From Kitasatospora sp. MAP5-34 (lineage in GTDB: Bacteria > Actinomycetota > Actinomycetes > Streptomycetales > Streptomycetaceae): a stretch of 64,000 bases of DNA. This document shows positions 18,866-28,217 of this stretch, in pieces (within the stretch, counting starts at the first letter, position 1; each line of letters opens with the position of its first letter). The stretch is from contig NZ_JARXZC010000042.1 of NCBI RefSeq assembly GCF_029894335.1, positions 1 through 64,000 on the forward strand, written 5' to 3'. The notes beneath the pieces were generated by a model. It saw only the letters and a list, made by a program, of their open reading frames with translations. It made no database searches and was not told the origin of the DNA. The translations under genes were made by a program, and so were the position numbers.

Positions 18866-19188
18866 TGACCTTCCGCGTCATCCTGCGCATGGAGGTCAAA
18901 CCCGGCTCCGAAACCGACTTCGTCACCGAATGGCACCGCGGCACCGACGCCGTCACCGGCCACCACGCCAACCTCGGCCAGTGGCTCACCCGCGACACCG
19001 CCCAGCCCGGCACCTACTGGATCACCAGCGACTGGCTCGACGAACCCGGCTTCCGCTCCTTCGAGGACAGCCCCGCCCACCTCGAACACCGCGCCAGACT
19101 CCACCCCTACCGCTCCGGCGGCTCCTTCCACACCATGGAACTGATCGCCCACATCCCCGGACGGGCAGGCACCGCAGATGCCCACTGA
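18865..19188 (+). CDS. ABM-family monooxygenase 1
   Basis: A 107-residue antibiotic-biosynthesis monooxygenase domain protein, a cofactor-free oxygenase fold (ActVA-ORF6-like) often used for quinone formation. Features are FRVILRMEVKPGSETDFV at the N-terminus and WLDEPGFRSFEDSPAHLEH in the middle. It closely resembles the protein at 32243 (same VILRM...KPG/TPGRETEF pattern). It starts within the SDR stop and overlaps the next gene by 11 bases. Confidence 0.85.
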   Translation: MTFRVILRMEVKPGSETDFVTEWHRGTDAVTGHHANLGQWLTRDTAQPGTYWITSDWLDEPGFRSFEDSPAHLEHRARLHPYRSGGSFHTMELIAHIPGRAGTADAH

Positions 19189-19489
19189 ACTACGCGTCCT
19201 CGTCTACCAAGTAGCCCGCGACGACACCGAACTCGCCGCCGTCCGCGCCGCCTACACCCAGGTCAGCGAACGCCTCCAAGACGTCCCCGGCATGCTCGGC
19301 AACGAACTGCTGCACCACGCCCACGACCCCACCTCCCTGGTCGTCGTCAGCCGCTGGGCCGACCTCGCCGCCTTCAACGCCTGGGAAGCCGGCCCCGGAC
19401 ACCGCGACGACACCGCCCCGCTACGCCCCTACCGGGACAACCGGCTCGGCAACCCCTTCGCGATCTACACCGTCGACGCGGCCTACTAA
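19178..19489 (+). CDS. ABM-family monooxygenase 2
   Basis: A 103-residue small oxygenase-fold protein with VPGMLGNELLHHAHDPTSLV and SRWADLAAFNAWE, the usual central motifs of antibiotic-biosynthesis monooxygenases. It overlaps the preceding ABM gene by 11 bases, so the pair may form a heteromeric complex or act in succession. A strong hairpin follows 27 bases after the stop. Confidence 0.85.
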   Translation: MPTELRVLVYQVARDDTELAAVRAAYTQVSERLQDVPGMLGNELLHHAHDPTSLVVVSRWADLAAFNAWEAGPGHRDDTAPLRPYRDNRLGNPFAIYTVDAAY

Positions 19490-19516
19490 CGGCCCCCGGC
19501 CGGGCCCCGCAAACCG

Positions 19517-19552
19517 CTGTCCCCGGCGCCCACCCCCCGGCGCCGGGGACAG
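19517..19552 (+). terminator. Hairpin after ABM pair
   Basis: A 14-bp perfect inverted repeat, ctgtccccggcgcc / ggcgccggggacag, with an 8-base loop. It separates the long core operon from the dehydrogenase gene at 19651. Confidence 0.7.
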
Positions 19553-19650
19553 CCCCGGCACCCGGCCGGCGCACCGAAAAGAGACACCGTCCCGGACCAG
19601 TCCCGGACCGGGCACCCGACCCGACACCACCCCGCAGAGAGGCACAACCC

Positions 19651-20538
19651 ATGGGCCGCACCAGACTGGCGTTCATCGGGCTCGGCAACATGGGCGGCGG
19701 CATGGCACACCGCCTGATCCAGTCCGGCTTCGACCTCACCGTCCACAACCGCACCGCCAGCAAAGCCGAACCCCTGGTCGCCGCCGGCGCCCACGCGGCC
19801 GCCACCCCCGCCGAAGCCGCCACAGGCCAGCAGACCGTCCTGCTCAGCCTCAGCGACGCCGCCGCCGTCGAACACGTCCTCTTCGGCCAGATCGTCCCCG
19901 TCCTGGCCCCCGGCGCCACCATCATCGACACCTCCACCGTCTCACCCCACTACGCCCGCCACGCCGCCGCCCGCCTCGCCGACGCCGGGCTGCGCCGCGT
20001 CGAGGCCTGCGTGGTCGGCAACCCCTTCCAGGCCCGCGAGGGCCAGCTGCGGGTCTTCGCCTCCGGCACCGAAGAGGACATCGACGGCGTCCGCCCGATC
20101 CTCACCGCCATCGGCACCGACCTGGTGCACCTGCCCGCGCCCGGCGCCGCCGCCACCCTCAAACTCATCTTCAACCTGCTGCTCGGCGCCCAGGTCGCCT
20201 CCCTCGCCGAAGCCGTCACCTACGGCGAACAGGCGGGCCTGGACCGCGACCAGCTGCTCGCCTCCATCGCCGGCAGCGGCTTCAGCTCCCAGGTGATGCG
20301 CTTCCGCGCCGAACTGATGCGCAAGAACAGCTACCAGCCCGCCTTCTTCCGCTCCACCCTGATGGAGAAGGACCTGCGCCTGGCGGTCACCGACGCCGCC
20401 GCCGCCGGCGTCGCCATGCCGGTCCTGGACACCGTCCGGGCCCGCTTCGCCGCCGTCGTCGCCGCCGGCGACGGCGACAAGGACGCCTCCGTCGTCATCG
20501 AACACACCCGCCCCCAGACCACCCCCGGCCCGCACTGA
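19651..20538 (+). CDS. 3-Hydroxyisobutyrate dehydrogenase-like oxidoreductase
   Basis: A 295-residue NAD(P)-dependent enzyme of the beta-hydroxyacid dehydrogenase superfamily. The Rossmann motif GLGNMGGGMAHRL is at about 10-22, and the helical domain carries the conserved lysine in AATLKLIFNLLLG. Family members also act as imine reductases, so oxidation or reduction of a small substrate or a tailoring step are both possible. Start ATG 19651 follows gagaggcacaaccc. It is the last same-direction gene of the core block. Confidence 0.85.
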   Translation: MGRTRLAFIGLGNMGGGMAHRLIQSGFDLTVHNRTASKAEPLVAAGAHAAATPAEAATGQQTVLLSLSDAAAVEHVLFGQIVPVLAPGATIIDTSTVSPHYARHAAARLADAGLRRVEACVVGNPFQAREGQLRVFASGTEEDIDGVRPILTAIGTDLVHLPAPGAAATLKLIFNLLLGAQVASLAEAVTYGEQAGLDRDQLLASIAGSGFSSQVMRFRAELMRKNSYQPAFFRSTLMEKDLRLAVTDAAAAGVAMPVLDTVRARFAAVVAAGDGDKDASVVIEHTRPQTTPGPH

Positions 20539-20664
20539 CCCGGCCGGTCCGCGCCGGGCCGGCGGCCCCGGGAGTGCCGGCGTTGTGTGTGCGGCCGCTG
20601 GCCGCCGCTGTGCTCAAGTGCCGGTCAGCGACCGCGCCGCGCCGCGCCGGGCCGGGTCCGGGCG

Positions 20665-20820
20665 ATGGCCACCGCCCGCCTCGCCACCGTGCTCTACCGG
20701 CAGGGCGACCGCGCCGAGGCCGACCATCACGCCGCCCAGGCCACCGCACTCGCGGCCACCATCGGCTCCGCCCGCCTCGCCTCCGCTCTCACCGACATGC
20801 GCCACGCCGCCGTACGGTGA
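20665..20820 (+). pseudogene. Possible C-terminal remnant of a TPR regulator
   Basis: A 51-residue frame (ATARLATVLYRQGDRAEADHH, then RLASALTDMRHAAVR) that resembles the final helical repeat of XRE/TPR-type regulators. No N-terminal domain precedes it, and flanking sequence from 20539 to 20664 and from 20821 to 21048 shows no gene. It is probably debris left at the cluster edge. Confidence 0.35.
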
Positions 20821-21048
20821 CCGCCCCAGGAGCCGGCCTGCTGGCTCAGGGGCCGGGGCCGGTGCGACCGTTCACGTCCGGCGGGCGGCCGTGCTCCGAT
20901 GCCGGACTCCCCACCGGGGGACAGCGGTTGCGCTCCCGGCGGACTGCGGGGTGCAGCGGGGGTCCCTGCCGTGGGAGACAGGGTGGTGACCCGTTCCGGC
21001 GGGGGTGTTGACCCTTCCCCGCCCGCCGGAACGGGAGTCTGCGGGTTG

Positions 21049-21366
21049 TCAGCGGGGGCCGGCGCCCCGCCGCCGGCGGAGTGCGGCACGCGCGGTCACG
21101 GGCTTGGACGCCACGTGCCAGAACCGGCAGTGGTCGCAGTCGAACGCCCTGTTGGGCAGCATCTCCTCGAGCGGATCCTGCGGGCCGTCCTTGCCGACGC
21201 GGGCGAGGAACAGCCGCGCGTCGGTCTCGTCCCTGAACGACGCCTTGCCGTACTCCGGGCAGCGGGGGAGCACCTGGCGGTACGTCACCGGCCGGCGGGC
21301 CCGCCGGCGAACAGCAGCGGGAGCGGCAGCAGGCACCGCCCCGACCACCAGGGCGCCGCGCCTCAC
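21049..21366 (-). CDS. Small hypothetical protein with CDHC motif
   Basis: A 105-residue protein of unknown function. The GTG start at 21366 overlaps the stop of the gene before it (GTGA). Residues about 35-90 are well behaved (CPEYGKASFRDETDARLF, then FDCDHCRFWHV), with cysteine and histidine spacing that could bind metal. The C-terminus is basic. It belongs to a three-gene minus-strand unit (22150 to 21049) next to an XRE/DUF397 pair, a common neighbourhood in Streptomyces arms. Confidence 0.6.
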   Translation of the reverse strand: MRRGALVVGAVPAAAPAAVRRRARRPVTYRQVLPRCPEYGKASFRDETDARLFLARVGKDGPQDPLEEMLPNRAFDCDHCRFWHVASKPVTARAALRRRRGAGPR

Positions 21367-21650
21367 GACGGTTCCTCCTCGGGCACCATCACCAGTGGCA
21401 CGTACGTGAGTTGTCCGTAGGAGCGGTGGTCCTGATGGTCCCGCAGGTGGGTGAACGTCCACTCGCGGGCGGCCCCGGCATCGGCCTGTTCGCCGGAGTC
21501 GGCCCCGCACCTGGCGCCGTCCTCGTCCTCGCCCTCGCAGAAGAACAGGTGCACCGGCTCGCGGTCCCGGTCCGGCCCGATCGTCCACCGCAGGAACCGG
21601 AAGAACCGGCGCCGCCCGACCTCGCGGCGCGGCAGCATTCCAAGACTCAC
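21363..21650 (-). CDS. DUF7848-like hypothetical protein
   Basis: A 95-residue protein. The pattern FCEGEDEDGARCGADSGEQ followed by WTFTHLRDHQDHRSYGQL matches a family of small actinobacterial proteins with two cysteines and a histidine pair (DUF7848, as I recall it). The function is unknown. It starts two bases after the stop of the upstream gene and overlaps the next gene by four bases. Confidence 0.6.
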   Translation of the reverse strand: MSLGMLPRREVGRRRFFRFLRWTIGPDRDREPVHLFFCEGEDEDGARCGADSGEQADAGAAREWTFTHLRDHQDHRSYGQLTYVPLVMVPEEEPS

Positions 21651-21652
21651 GC

Positions 21653-22150
21653 TTACCCAACTCCCTTGTCACTACCGCCGACTGCCTCGGCCATGCCGAC
21701 CCGGACGCGCTCATTGGCGCCCGGCGCCCGGACGTGCCTCGGGTCTGCCGTCCATTCGTCCCCGCCGGTGGACCGAGCGAGCGTCCACCGCCCGCCGCTC
21801 CCGCCCCGGAACTCGCCGACCCGGTCCGCCTCGGTGTCCACCACCAGGTCACCGACGCGCGGAGTCCACAGGTGCGTACCCGTGTCCTTGGCGCCCTCGG
21901 CGGCCAGGGCGATCGCGCCCGCCCGGATGACCTGCGCGAGTCGCGTGATCACGTCCGGCCGCGCACACCCCAGGGACACCAGCACGTCACCCGTGATCGC
22001 GGAGGGCGAGTCGACCCCCACCGACGGCAGCGGGCATCCTGCCGCCCTTGCCGCCTCGCAGAGTTCGGCACCTGCCTTCCGTGCCTGCCTGCGCTGGTGC
22101 CGGGTGAAGTCCGCCAGCGCGGACCGGGGTCTGGAGGAGTTCGGAGCCAC
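21653..22150 (-). CDS. Hypothetical protein, first gene of minus-strand trio
   Basis: A 165-residue protein not recognised by family. Its N-terminal part is basic (FTRHQRRQARKAGAELCEAA) and its middle has LWTPRVGDLVVDTEADRVGEFRG, a stretch seen in small accessory proteins next to XRE regulators. It is transcribed divergently from the XRE gene at 22262, suggesting shared control. Confidence 0.6.
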   Translation of the reverse strand: MAPNSSRPRSALADFTRHQRRQARKAGAELCEAARAAGCPLPSVGVDSPSAITGDVLVSLGCARPDVITRLAQVIRAGAIALAAEGAKDTGTHLWTPRVGDLVVDTEADRVGEFRGGSGGRWTLARSTGGDEWTADPRHVRAPGANERVRVGMAEAVGGSDKGVG

Positions 22151-22168
22151 CGTGCACCGTGCCCTTCT

Positions 22169-22184
22169 GTAGTCGTTCCACTAC
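22169..22184. promoter_or_regulatory. Inverted repeat in divergent promoter
   Basis: GTAGT-cgttcc-ACTAC lies between the divergent genes at 22150 (minus) and 22262 (plus). It may be an operator for the adjacent XRE protein. A TTGACC/TTGACA -35-like sequence follows at about 22222-22233. Confidence 0.35.
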
Positions 22185-22261
22185 CGAGGATCGGCATGTT
22201 CTCGTACGATCGCTAGGGTTTTGACCTTGACAGCAATGTCGTGTGAGGGAATTCAACGATC

Positions 22262-23092
22262 TTGAGTGATGCAGAGATTGACGCTACGTCATCACCACAG
22301 GTGCGATTCGGGCAAGAACTCCGCAGATCAAGGCGGGCTCGACGGTGGTCGCAGACTGAGGCCGGTACGCGTCTGGGGTACTCGGGTGCCTTCGTCTCGT
22401 ACCTCGAACGAGCGAAGCGAACTCCAACAAGACCGTTCGCTGTTAAGGCCGATGAGGTCTTCGATACCGGACAGAAGTTCTATGAACTGTGGCGCAGGTG
22501 CACCCGCGCGGCACTGCTGGAGGGGTTCTCGGAGTTCGCCGATGCCGAGGCACGGTGCCGCCGTCTGCGGACAGTTGGCCTGGTCATCGTCCCCGGCCTG
22601 TTCCAGACAGCAGACTATGCCAGGGCCCTGGCCACAGCGGCTGTCCGAAGGGGTGCGATTGCCCAAGCCGAGGCCAACGAGCGGACGGAGTATCTAGCTG
22701 TCCGGCAGGAGTTGCTTAACCAGAAGGCACCACCGGTGTTTCACGCGGTGCTGGAAGAGGGCTGCCTGCACCGGACGGTCGGGGGCCCTCGCGTGATGGC
22801 AGATCAGCTACGGCGCCTGGAGGATCTGGCGGAGTCGCCGAACATCACAATCCAGGTGGCGCCCTTTGGCCTCGGCGAGAACCTGGCCTTCACACTGCCG
22901 GTCGTGCTGCTTGATCTCCCGGACCACTCGGTAGTGGGGTACGCCGAATCGACGGCGAAGGGTCACCTCGAACGGTCACGCTCAACGGTGACAGCGTGGG
23001 AGAGGGAGTACGATCACCTTCTGGTGGAAGCGCTGCCAACGGCGGCATCCCTGGCACTGATCCGCAAGGCGCGAAAGGAACTTCAGCCATGA
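22262..23092 (+). CDS. XRE/DUF5753 regulator (WhiJ-like)
   Basis: A 276-residue regulator. The N-terminal XRE helix-turn-helix is at about 15-70 (RSRRARRWSQTEAGTRLGYSG, FVSYLERAKRTP), and the DUF5753 domain follows (VPGLFQTADYARAL, then PNITIQVAPFGLG). This is the WhiJ-like layout of Streptomyces, always paired with a small DUF397 protein, as here. The start is taken as TTG 22262 behind gtgagggaattcaac; GTG 22300 is an alternative. Codon use is less GC-biased than in the polyketide genes. Confidence 0.88.
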   Translation: MSDAEIDATSSPQVRFGQELRRSRRARRWSQTEAGTRLGYSGAFVSYLERAKRTPTRPFAVKADEVFDTGQKFYELWRRCTRAALLEGFSEFADAEARCRRLRTVGLVIVPGLFQTADYARALATAAVRRGAIAQAEANERTEYLAVRQELLNQKAPPVFHAVLEEGCLHRTVGGPRVMADQLRRLEDLAESPNITIQVAPFGLGENLAFTLPVVLLDLPDHSVVGYAESTAKGHLERSRSTVTAWEREYDHLLVEALPTAASLALIRKARKELQP

Positions 23093-23301
23093 ACGACCCC
23101 GTAGACCTGACCGGCGCTTCCTGGTTCAAGTCGTCTTACAGCAACAACGGCGGCGACTGTGTGGAGGTTGCCCCGGGCTTCCCCGGCATGATCCCCGTTC
23201 GTGACTCCAAGAACCCCGAAGGCCCGGCGCTCATCTTCGGAGCGGAAGCGTGGACCGCCTTCACCCGTAGCGTTGCCGCTGGTGAATTCGGCAGCGTCTG
23301 A
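23089..23301 (+). CDS. DUF397 small protein
   Basis: A 70-residue acidic protein with the family pattern ASWFKSSYSNNGGDCVEVA, PVRDSKNPEGPALIF and WTAFTRSVAAGEF. DUF397 proteins are partners or modulators of the XRE/DUF5753 regulators next to them. The start overlaps the regulator stop (ATGA). The gene converges on the M48 peptidase gene with seven bases between. Confidence 0.92.
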   Translation: MNDPVDLTGASWFKSSYSNNGGDCVEVAPGFPGMIPVRDSKNPEGPALIFGAEAWTAFTRSVAAGEFGSV

Positions 23302-23308
23302 GCGGCCG

Positions 23309-26113
23309 TTACCCAGTCGAGGGCAGCAGGAGTTGCTGGGTCGGTCCGGAGAGGCTGAGCAAGTGGTCGATGACGGCGGCCACCGGGTCCGGCTGCGGGT
23401 CGAGGGCGGTGAAGAACCGGTCCGTCTCCGCCGGGCCGGCCGGGGGTGGGGCGTCGAGGCAGTGTCGTGCCTGGGTGCGGGTGTTGGCCAGGGCGGCCGT
23501 CCAGGCGGCCTGCTCCGAGGCGACCGGGACGGGGAAGTAGGCGCCGGCCCGGCCGGCCGCATCGAGGAGGTCCGTGCAGGCGCGCCGCAGCGCCGCAGCG
23601 TCCACGTTGCCGTCCGGGCCGACGCTGCGGTCGGCGGCGGCGAGGGCGTCCTCGTACTGCCCCATGATGCTGAGCCCCCCGAAGTAGCCCCAGGCCCAGA
23701 CCTGCAGACCTGCCGTCAGGCTGTCCACCGGTCTGCGCTGCAGCGCGGTGACGGTCGGGTCCGGGCCGGATCCGGCCGGGCCGGACCCGGTGCCTCCGGG
23801 CGTGGTGTAGCCGACCACGCCGAGTCCGAGCAGGGCAAGGCAGCCGACAGCGCAGCAAGTGCGGTGTACCGCACGGTACTTGGAGCTCGGCTCGGCCTCG
23901 GGGCAACGGGCAGTGACAGGGGCCCGCCGGCGCAGCCGTGCAGCGGCGGCGAACGGGAGCGCCGCCACGATGCTCGCCATCCCCGCCACGGCAAGGAACT
24001 GGGGAAGGTAGAAGGTGAGCAGCTGCCGGCCGTTCCCGGTAGGGAAGCCGCAGGAGGCCCGTACCGTTTCCAGCGCGGGCACACAGCCGTCGGTCGCGTT
24101 CACGGCGAGCAGGACGGTCAGGCCGACGGCCGTCGCCGTGCCCGCGCCGGCGGCCGCCGCCGCACCGCTGCCCCGGCCCAGCAGCGCCCCGGCCGCCCCC
24201 GCGAGGACCGCACCGCAGAGCAGCAGTACGAAGAGCCAGCCGGTGTAGACCGTCAGGGCCGGGACGAACGGCTGCTCGTCCCGCCGGATCCACACCTGGG
24301 CCCGGTGCGTCAGGACCAGGGCCCCGGCGCCGACGGCCGCGCCGCACAGCAGACCGGGCAGGACACCGGTCGCCCGGGCGCGCACCCCGCCGAGCAGCGG
24401 GATGGCCAGCGGGACGAGCCACAGCGCGACGGTCAGCCAGACGGTCCACCGGAAGAGGGCCAGGACGACGACGATCAGCGTGAGGTTGGCGATGACGTAC
24501 GAGGTGGTCGAGGGTGCCAGCTGCTGCGAGGGCTCGAACCCGGCGTTCAGGAACGAGAGGGCGGTGGCGGAGGAGTACGGCATCCCGGCGGCGAAGGAGG
24601 TCCCGGCCGCCTGCCACCAGCCGTACCACCAGGCGAAGGACGCAGCGGCGACGCAGACGGTGGCCGCCCCGGCCACCGACCGCCGCGGCCCGGGCCGCTG
24701 CCCGGCGCAGAGCGCCGCGCAGCCCGCCGTCCACCAGAGCACGGCGGCGGGCACCAGCACCGGCAGCAGGAGCAGGAACGCCTCGGGGAAGCGGGGTGCC
24801 CAGTCGAGCCCGAGGAACTGGCTGCAGACCAGCTCGCCCAGCAGGTGCCCGGCCCCGAACCAGAGCCCCGCGCGCAGACCGGACGGCCGGGCGGCCCCCG
24901 GCGGGGCGTGGACCACGCTGCGTTGGACGGCGCCGGCCGCCACGACGGCGGCCAGCACCGCCGCCGGCCAGACCCCGGGGTTGCCCAGCCAGGCCGGCAG
25001 GTAGGTGTTCAGACCGGGGGTGAAGGTGAGCAGGTAGCCCAGGACGGTGACCGACACCCCGGTCAGCACCAGCTGGGGCGGTCGGACCGCGACCGGCGCG
25101 CAGGCGTCGGCCAGCGCGGCGACCCGCGCCTCCCAGGACGGGTGGGTGCGCAGCAGCGCCCCCGCCGCCCGGCCCGCCGCCGCCACCGGGCCCCGGCGGC
25201 GCTCGGCCGTCCGGCGGCGCTGCTGCCGCGTCCAGTAGCCCGGGTCGGCGCCGTGCGCGACGGCGTCGAGATCGGCGTGGATCTCGAGGGCCCGCAGCAG
25301 CTCGGCGGTGGTGAGCTGCATCAGCAGCACCATGGCCGCCGCCAGGGCCAGATCCCGGGCCAGCGGCGCCGGCGGGGGCGTGTGGAAGGTCGGCGCGAGG
25401 ACGGCGGGCAGCAGCTGCCACCCGACGGCCACGACGAAGGGCAGGACCACGCAGGCCAGGAACACGCGCCAGAGCGCGATGGTCAGGTAGGTCAGGTCGA
25501 CGTCCCGGTTGCGCAGGTGGGCGTACTCGTGGAGCAGCGTCGCCTCGAAGGCCCGGCGGTCCGTCCGGTACAGCGTCACCAGGCCCAGGTCCAGCCGGAG
25601 GCTGTACCGTCCGAACCGTCCGAGGGCGACGGCGTTCGCGCTGAACGGCGCCGCCCGGTCCACCACGAAGGCGGGTGTCCTGGGGAGCCCGCAGCGGGTG
25701 GCCAGTGCGGTCAGCCACTCGGTCAGCCCGGCCTGGTCGAGCGGGACGGCCTGGGTGCGGTGCTGCTTCCAGCGCGGGATGAGCAGGTGGACCAGGACCG
25801 CGAGGGCCAGCACCCCGGCGGTGCCCAGCAGCGGCAGCCCCAACAGCTTCCACGGGCCCACGTTCGTGTCGACGCACCGGCGGTAGGCCGGAACGCTCAG
25901 CGGCAGGTAATTGGCCAGGCTGGTGTGGTCCGGATCGGCGCCGGCCGCCAGCGCACAGCCCCCGCTGGTGTTGCGCGGGTCGGTCACCAGCAGCAGCAAG
26001 TCCGAGAGCATGGCCAGCGAACCGGCCGTGAACACCCCGGCCAGCAGGACGAAACGCCGGGTCGTCCCCGCCCCCGGCCCAGGGAGCAGGAGCCGGGCAC
26101 TGCGGCCGCTCAT
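23309..26113 (-). CDS. Membrane M48-family zinc metallopeptidase
   Basis: A 934-residue membrane protein, far longer than a usual HtpX (about 290). The zinc site HEYAHLRNRD lies at about residue 191 after one or two membrane segments, with a likely third ligand in ELLRALEIHADLDAVAHG. The rest holds roughly a dozen hydrophobic segments and an extracytoplasmic-looking C-terminus from about 760. It may cleave membrane proteins under stress. It is the last of a minus-strand group with the genes at 26192, 26703 and 28199. Confidence 0.85.
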   Translation of the reverse strand: MSGRSARLLLPGPGAGTTRRFVLLAGVFTAGSLAMLSDLLLLVTDPRNTSGGCALAAGADPDHTSLANYLPLSVPAYRRCVDTNVGPWKLLGLPLLGTAGVLALAVLVHLLIPRWKQHRTQAVPLDQAGLTEWLTALATRCGLPRTPAFVVDRAAPFSANAVALGRFGRYSLRLDLGLVTLYRTDRRAFEATLLHEYAHLRNRDVDLTYLTIALWRVFLACVVLPFVVAVGWQLLPAVLAPTFHTPPPAPLARDLALAAAMVLLMQLTTAELLRALEIHADLDAVAHGADPGYWTRQQRRRTAERRRGPVAAAGRAAGALLRTHPSWEARVAALADACAPVAVRPPQLVLTGVSVTVLGYLLTFTPGLNTYLPAWLGNPGVWPAAVLAAVVAAGAVQRSVVHAPPGAARPSGLRAGLWFGAGHLLGELVCSQFLGLDWAPRFPEAFLLLLPVLVPAAVLWWTAGCAALCAGQRPGPRRSVAGAATVCVAAASFAWWYGWWQAAGTSFAAGMPYSSATALSFLNAGFEPSQQLAPSTTSYVIANLTLIVVVLALFRWTVWLTVALWLVPLAIPLLGGVRARATGVLPGLLCGAAVGAGALVLTHRAQVWIRRDEQPFVPALTVYTGWLFVLLLCGAVLAGAAGALLGRGSGAAAAAGAGTATAVGLTVLLAVNATDGCVPALETVRASCGFPTGNGRQLLTFYLPQFLAVAGMASIVAALPFAAAARLRRRAPVTARCPEAEPSSKYRAVHRTCCAVGCLALLGLGVVGYTTPGGTGSGPAGSGPDPTVTALQRRPVDSLTAGLQVWAWGYFGGLSIMGQYEDALAAADRSVGPDGNVDAAALRRACTDLLDAAGRAGAYFPVPVASEQAAWTAALANTRTQARHCLDAPPPAGPAETDRFFTALDPQPDPVAAVIDHLLSLSGPTQQLLLPSTG

Positions 26114-26185
26114 CGGCTGCCCCCGCCGTGCCGCCCGGTCATCGGCTGCCCCCGCCGCCCGGTCATCGGCTGCCCCTGCCGCGCA
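26108..26185. repeat. Triplicated short repeat at the M48 start
   Basis: The sequence tcatcggctgcccc(c/t)gccg occurs three times at 26111, 26139 and 26162, the first across the start codon of the M48 gene. It is a local tandem duplication of the translation-start region. Confidence 0.75.
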
Positions 26186-26191
26186 GTCCGG

Positions 26192-26725
26192 TCACCCCTC
26201 GCCCTCGGCGCTCCGCTCGGGCCCTTCCAGGGCCTGCGGCAGGAGCACGAGCCGGCGCACCACGCCGTCGGCGATCCGCTCGCCCCGCTCGGGGGACAGG
26301 CGGGCCTGCCGCGCCGCCTCCAGCACGCACTGCTCGACGGAGGCCAACTGCTCGGGGGTGAGGGCGGGCACGGCGACGGGTACCGGAGTCCGGCGGCGGC
26401 GGAAGAACCCGCGCCGGGCGAGCCCGGACCGGCCCGCCCGCTCCACCGCCGTGTCGACGACCCGCCGGACGGCCTCGTCCACGACGATCCAGACGGCCGG
26501 AGTCAGCAGGACGCCGACCTCCTCCAGCCCGAAGCCCAGCGGCTCGCCCCGGGTGGGCCGGGAGCTGAGGCGCTCCAGCGCCGTCGCGGGGTCCAGCCCG
26601 TGCAGCGACTGGGCCAACGGCAGCTCCGCCGGGGCGAGCCGGGCGATCACCGCGGTGACGATGGCGTCCCGCAGGTCCGCGACCGGCGGCTCCGGCAGGT
26701 GCTCATCCCAGGGACTGGAGTTCAT
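26192..26725 (-). CDS. Hypothetical protein in M48 operon
   Basis: A 177-residue protein of unknown function. A central hydrophobic stretch (GVLLTPAVWIVVDEAVRRVV, about 88-107) is followed by a basic segment (GLARRGFFRRRRTP), and the C-terminal part is helical. It overlaps the preceding kinase-remnant gene by 23 bases and lies 78 bases before the M48 peptidase, so all three are probably one transcript. Confidence 0.65.
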   Translation of the reverse strand: MNSSPWDEHLPEPPVADLRDAIVTAVIARLAPAELPLAQSLHGLDPATALERLSSRPTRGEPLGFGLEEVGVLLTPAVWIVVDEAVRRVVDTAVERAGRSGLARRGFFRRRRTPVPVAVPALTPEQLASVEQCVLEAARQARLSPERGERIADGVVRRLVLLPQALEGPERSAEGEG

Positions 26726-28217
26726 GCTGCTCCTTGGCGGCCAACTGGTCGACGTCGGTGGGGCTGAGGGGGTGGACGACGAGTTGCGGCGCGTCCGTGT
26801 AGTCCGAGAATCGGGAGCTGCCCAAGGCGTCCGCCCTGGCCTGGTTCTCGGCGGCGGCCTGGTCGAAGAGCGGACCGCCCGCGGGGTTGTCGCAGCTGAG
26901 CGTCCCGCTCAGGCTCGTGCCGGTCAGCTGGTAGGGCTGCAGGCCGCTGGTGCACCCGCCGACCTCCCGGCCGCCGGTGGTGATGGAGCCCACCGTCATT
27001 TCGATGTACACCTTGTCCAGCACGTAGGCCGCCGAGGAGGCGTTGTAGACGGGACCGGAGAAGGCGACGTTGACCAGGCAGCCCGTGTGGCTGCAGGCGA
27101 CGTTGGTCGCACCGTCGTTCTGCTGGAGGATCTGGACCGAGCTGCCGGTCGTGGCGGTGGTGAGCTCCTTGGTGTACTGCACGACCTTGCCGTACAGCCC
27201 GGCGGCGTCGGTGACCGGGGTGAGGGTGATGCCGAGCGAGTTGGTGAGCGGCGTGCGCGCCTCCAGCGACCTCGGCTGCTGGCTCGAATGGTTCTTCACC
27301 ATCGCGTGCAGCCAGGCCGTCGACGTGTCCAGGTTCGGCGGTTCCCAGCGGAGTACCCGGTAGGGGGCGTTCTTCGTGACGTACAGGTAACCCTGGACGG
27401 TGTCGGCCCGCCAGGCCGGCTGCCCGTCCACGGTGACGGCGGCGGCCTTGTCGCCGACCACCGGGAGGCGGGGCTGCCGGCCGAGGGCCGAACTCAGCGT
27501 CGCGGCCAGCTTCGCGGGCGTCACATAGGTGCTGAGCATCGAGGCCATGTTCTTCTCGTCGTTGCCCGGGTCGTAGGTCCAGCCCTTGAGCGCGGTGTCG
27601 TTGCGGTAGCTGAGGTAGTCGTGCCCGGCGACCGTCACCAGGTCCTCGTCCACCTTGTCCGAGAAGTCCGCGGTCTCGCCCACGGAGCCGAACCGCTCGG
27701 CGGTGGCGGTCACGGTGACGTCGTAGTAGCCGGTGAACTGGTCGTGGTCCTGGTACCGCACCCCCGGCGTCCGGGCGAGCGCGGCCACCGCCTGGGTGAA
27801 GGGCTCGCGTACCTCCTGCTTCGGGCCGCCCCCGTCCAGCAGCAGCACCAGAGCGACGGCCAGGACGGCCAGGCCGACGGCACCCGCCACCGCGAGCCGG
27901 CCCCGCCGACGCCGCCACCACGGCCCGGACCCGGCCCGGCCGGGGCCCGGCAGCGGATGGGCGCCGGCCGTCGCCCCGGCCGCGTCGGCGAGGAGGCGCC
28001 CGCCCCGCTCCTGCCACTGCGGGCCGTAGACCTCGGTGGCGGCCGCCTCCAACTCCGCCAGGAAGGACCGGACATCGGGGTACCGGTCCTCCGGCGCCCC
28101 GGCCGTGGCGCGTGCCACCACCCGGCGTACCGGCTCGGGCAGGTCCTCTGGCGGTGCTGCGGCGGGAAGGCCGCCCGCGGGGGCGGACCGAGGACCGGTC
28201 AGGCACTCCAGGAACAC
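26703..28217 (-). pseudogene. C-terminal part of broken kinase-like membrane protein
   Basis: A 504-residue frame. The first 50 residues (FLECLTGPRSAP, then EPVRRVVARATAGAPEDRYP) match the last helices of a bacterial Ser/Thr protein-kinase domain; a basic stretch and one membrane segment follow (LAVAGAVGLAVLAVALVLLL, about 110-129), then an extracellular domain of about 370 residues. The kinase N-lobe and most of the C-lobe are absent: the frame at 28199-28522 supplies only a catalytic-loop-like piece in another frame. Deletion plus frameshift is the likely history. The C-terminal domain may still be expressed. Confidence 0.6.

Noticed and set aside
23136-26767. Long open frames on both strands over the M48 gene
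   Set aside because: Only the minus frame 23309-26113 has HEYAH and regular membrane segments; the others are GC-rich shadows.
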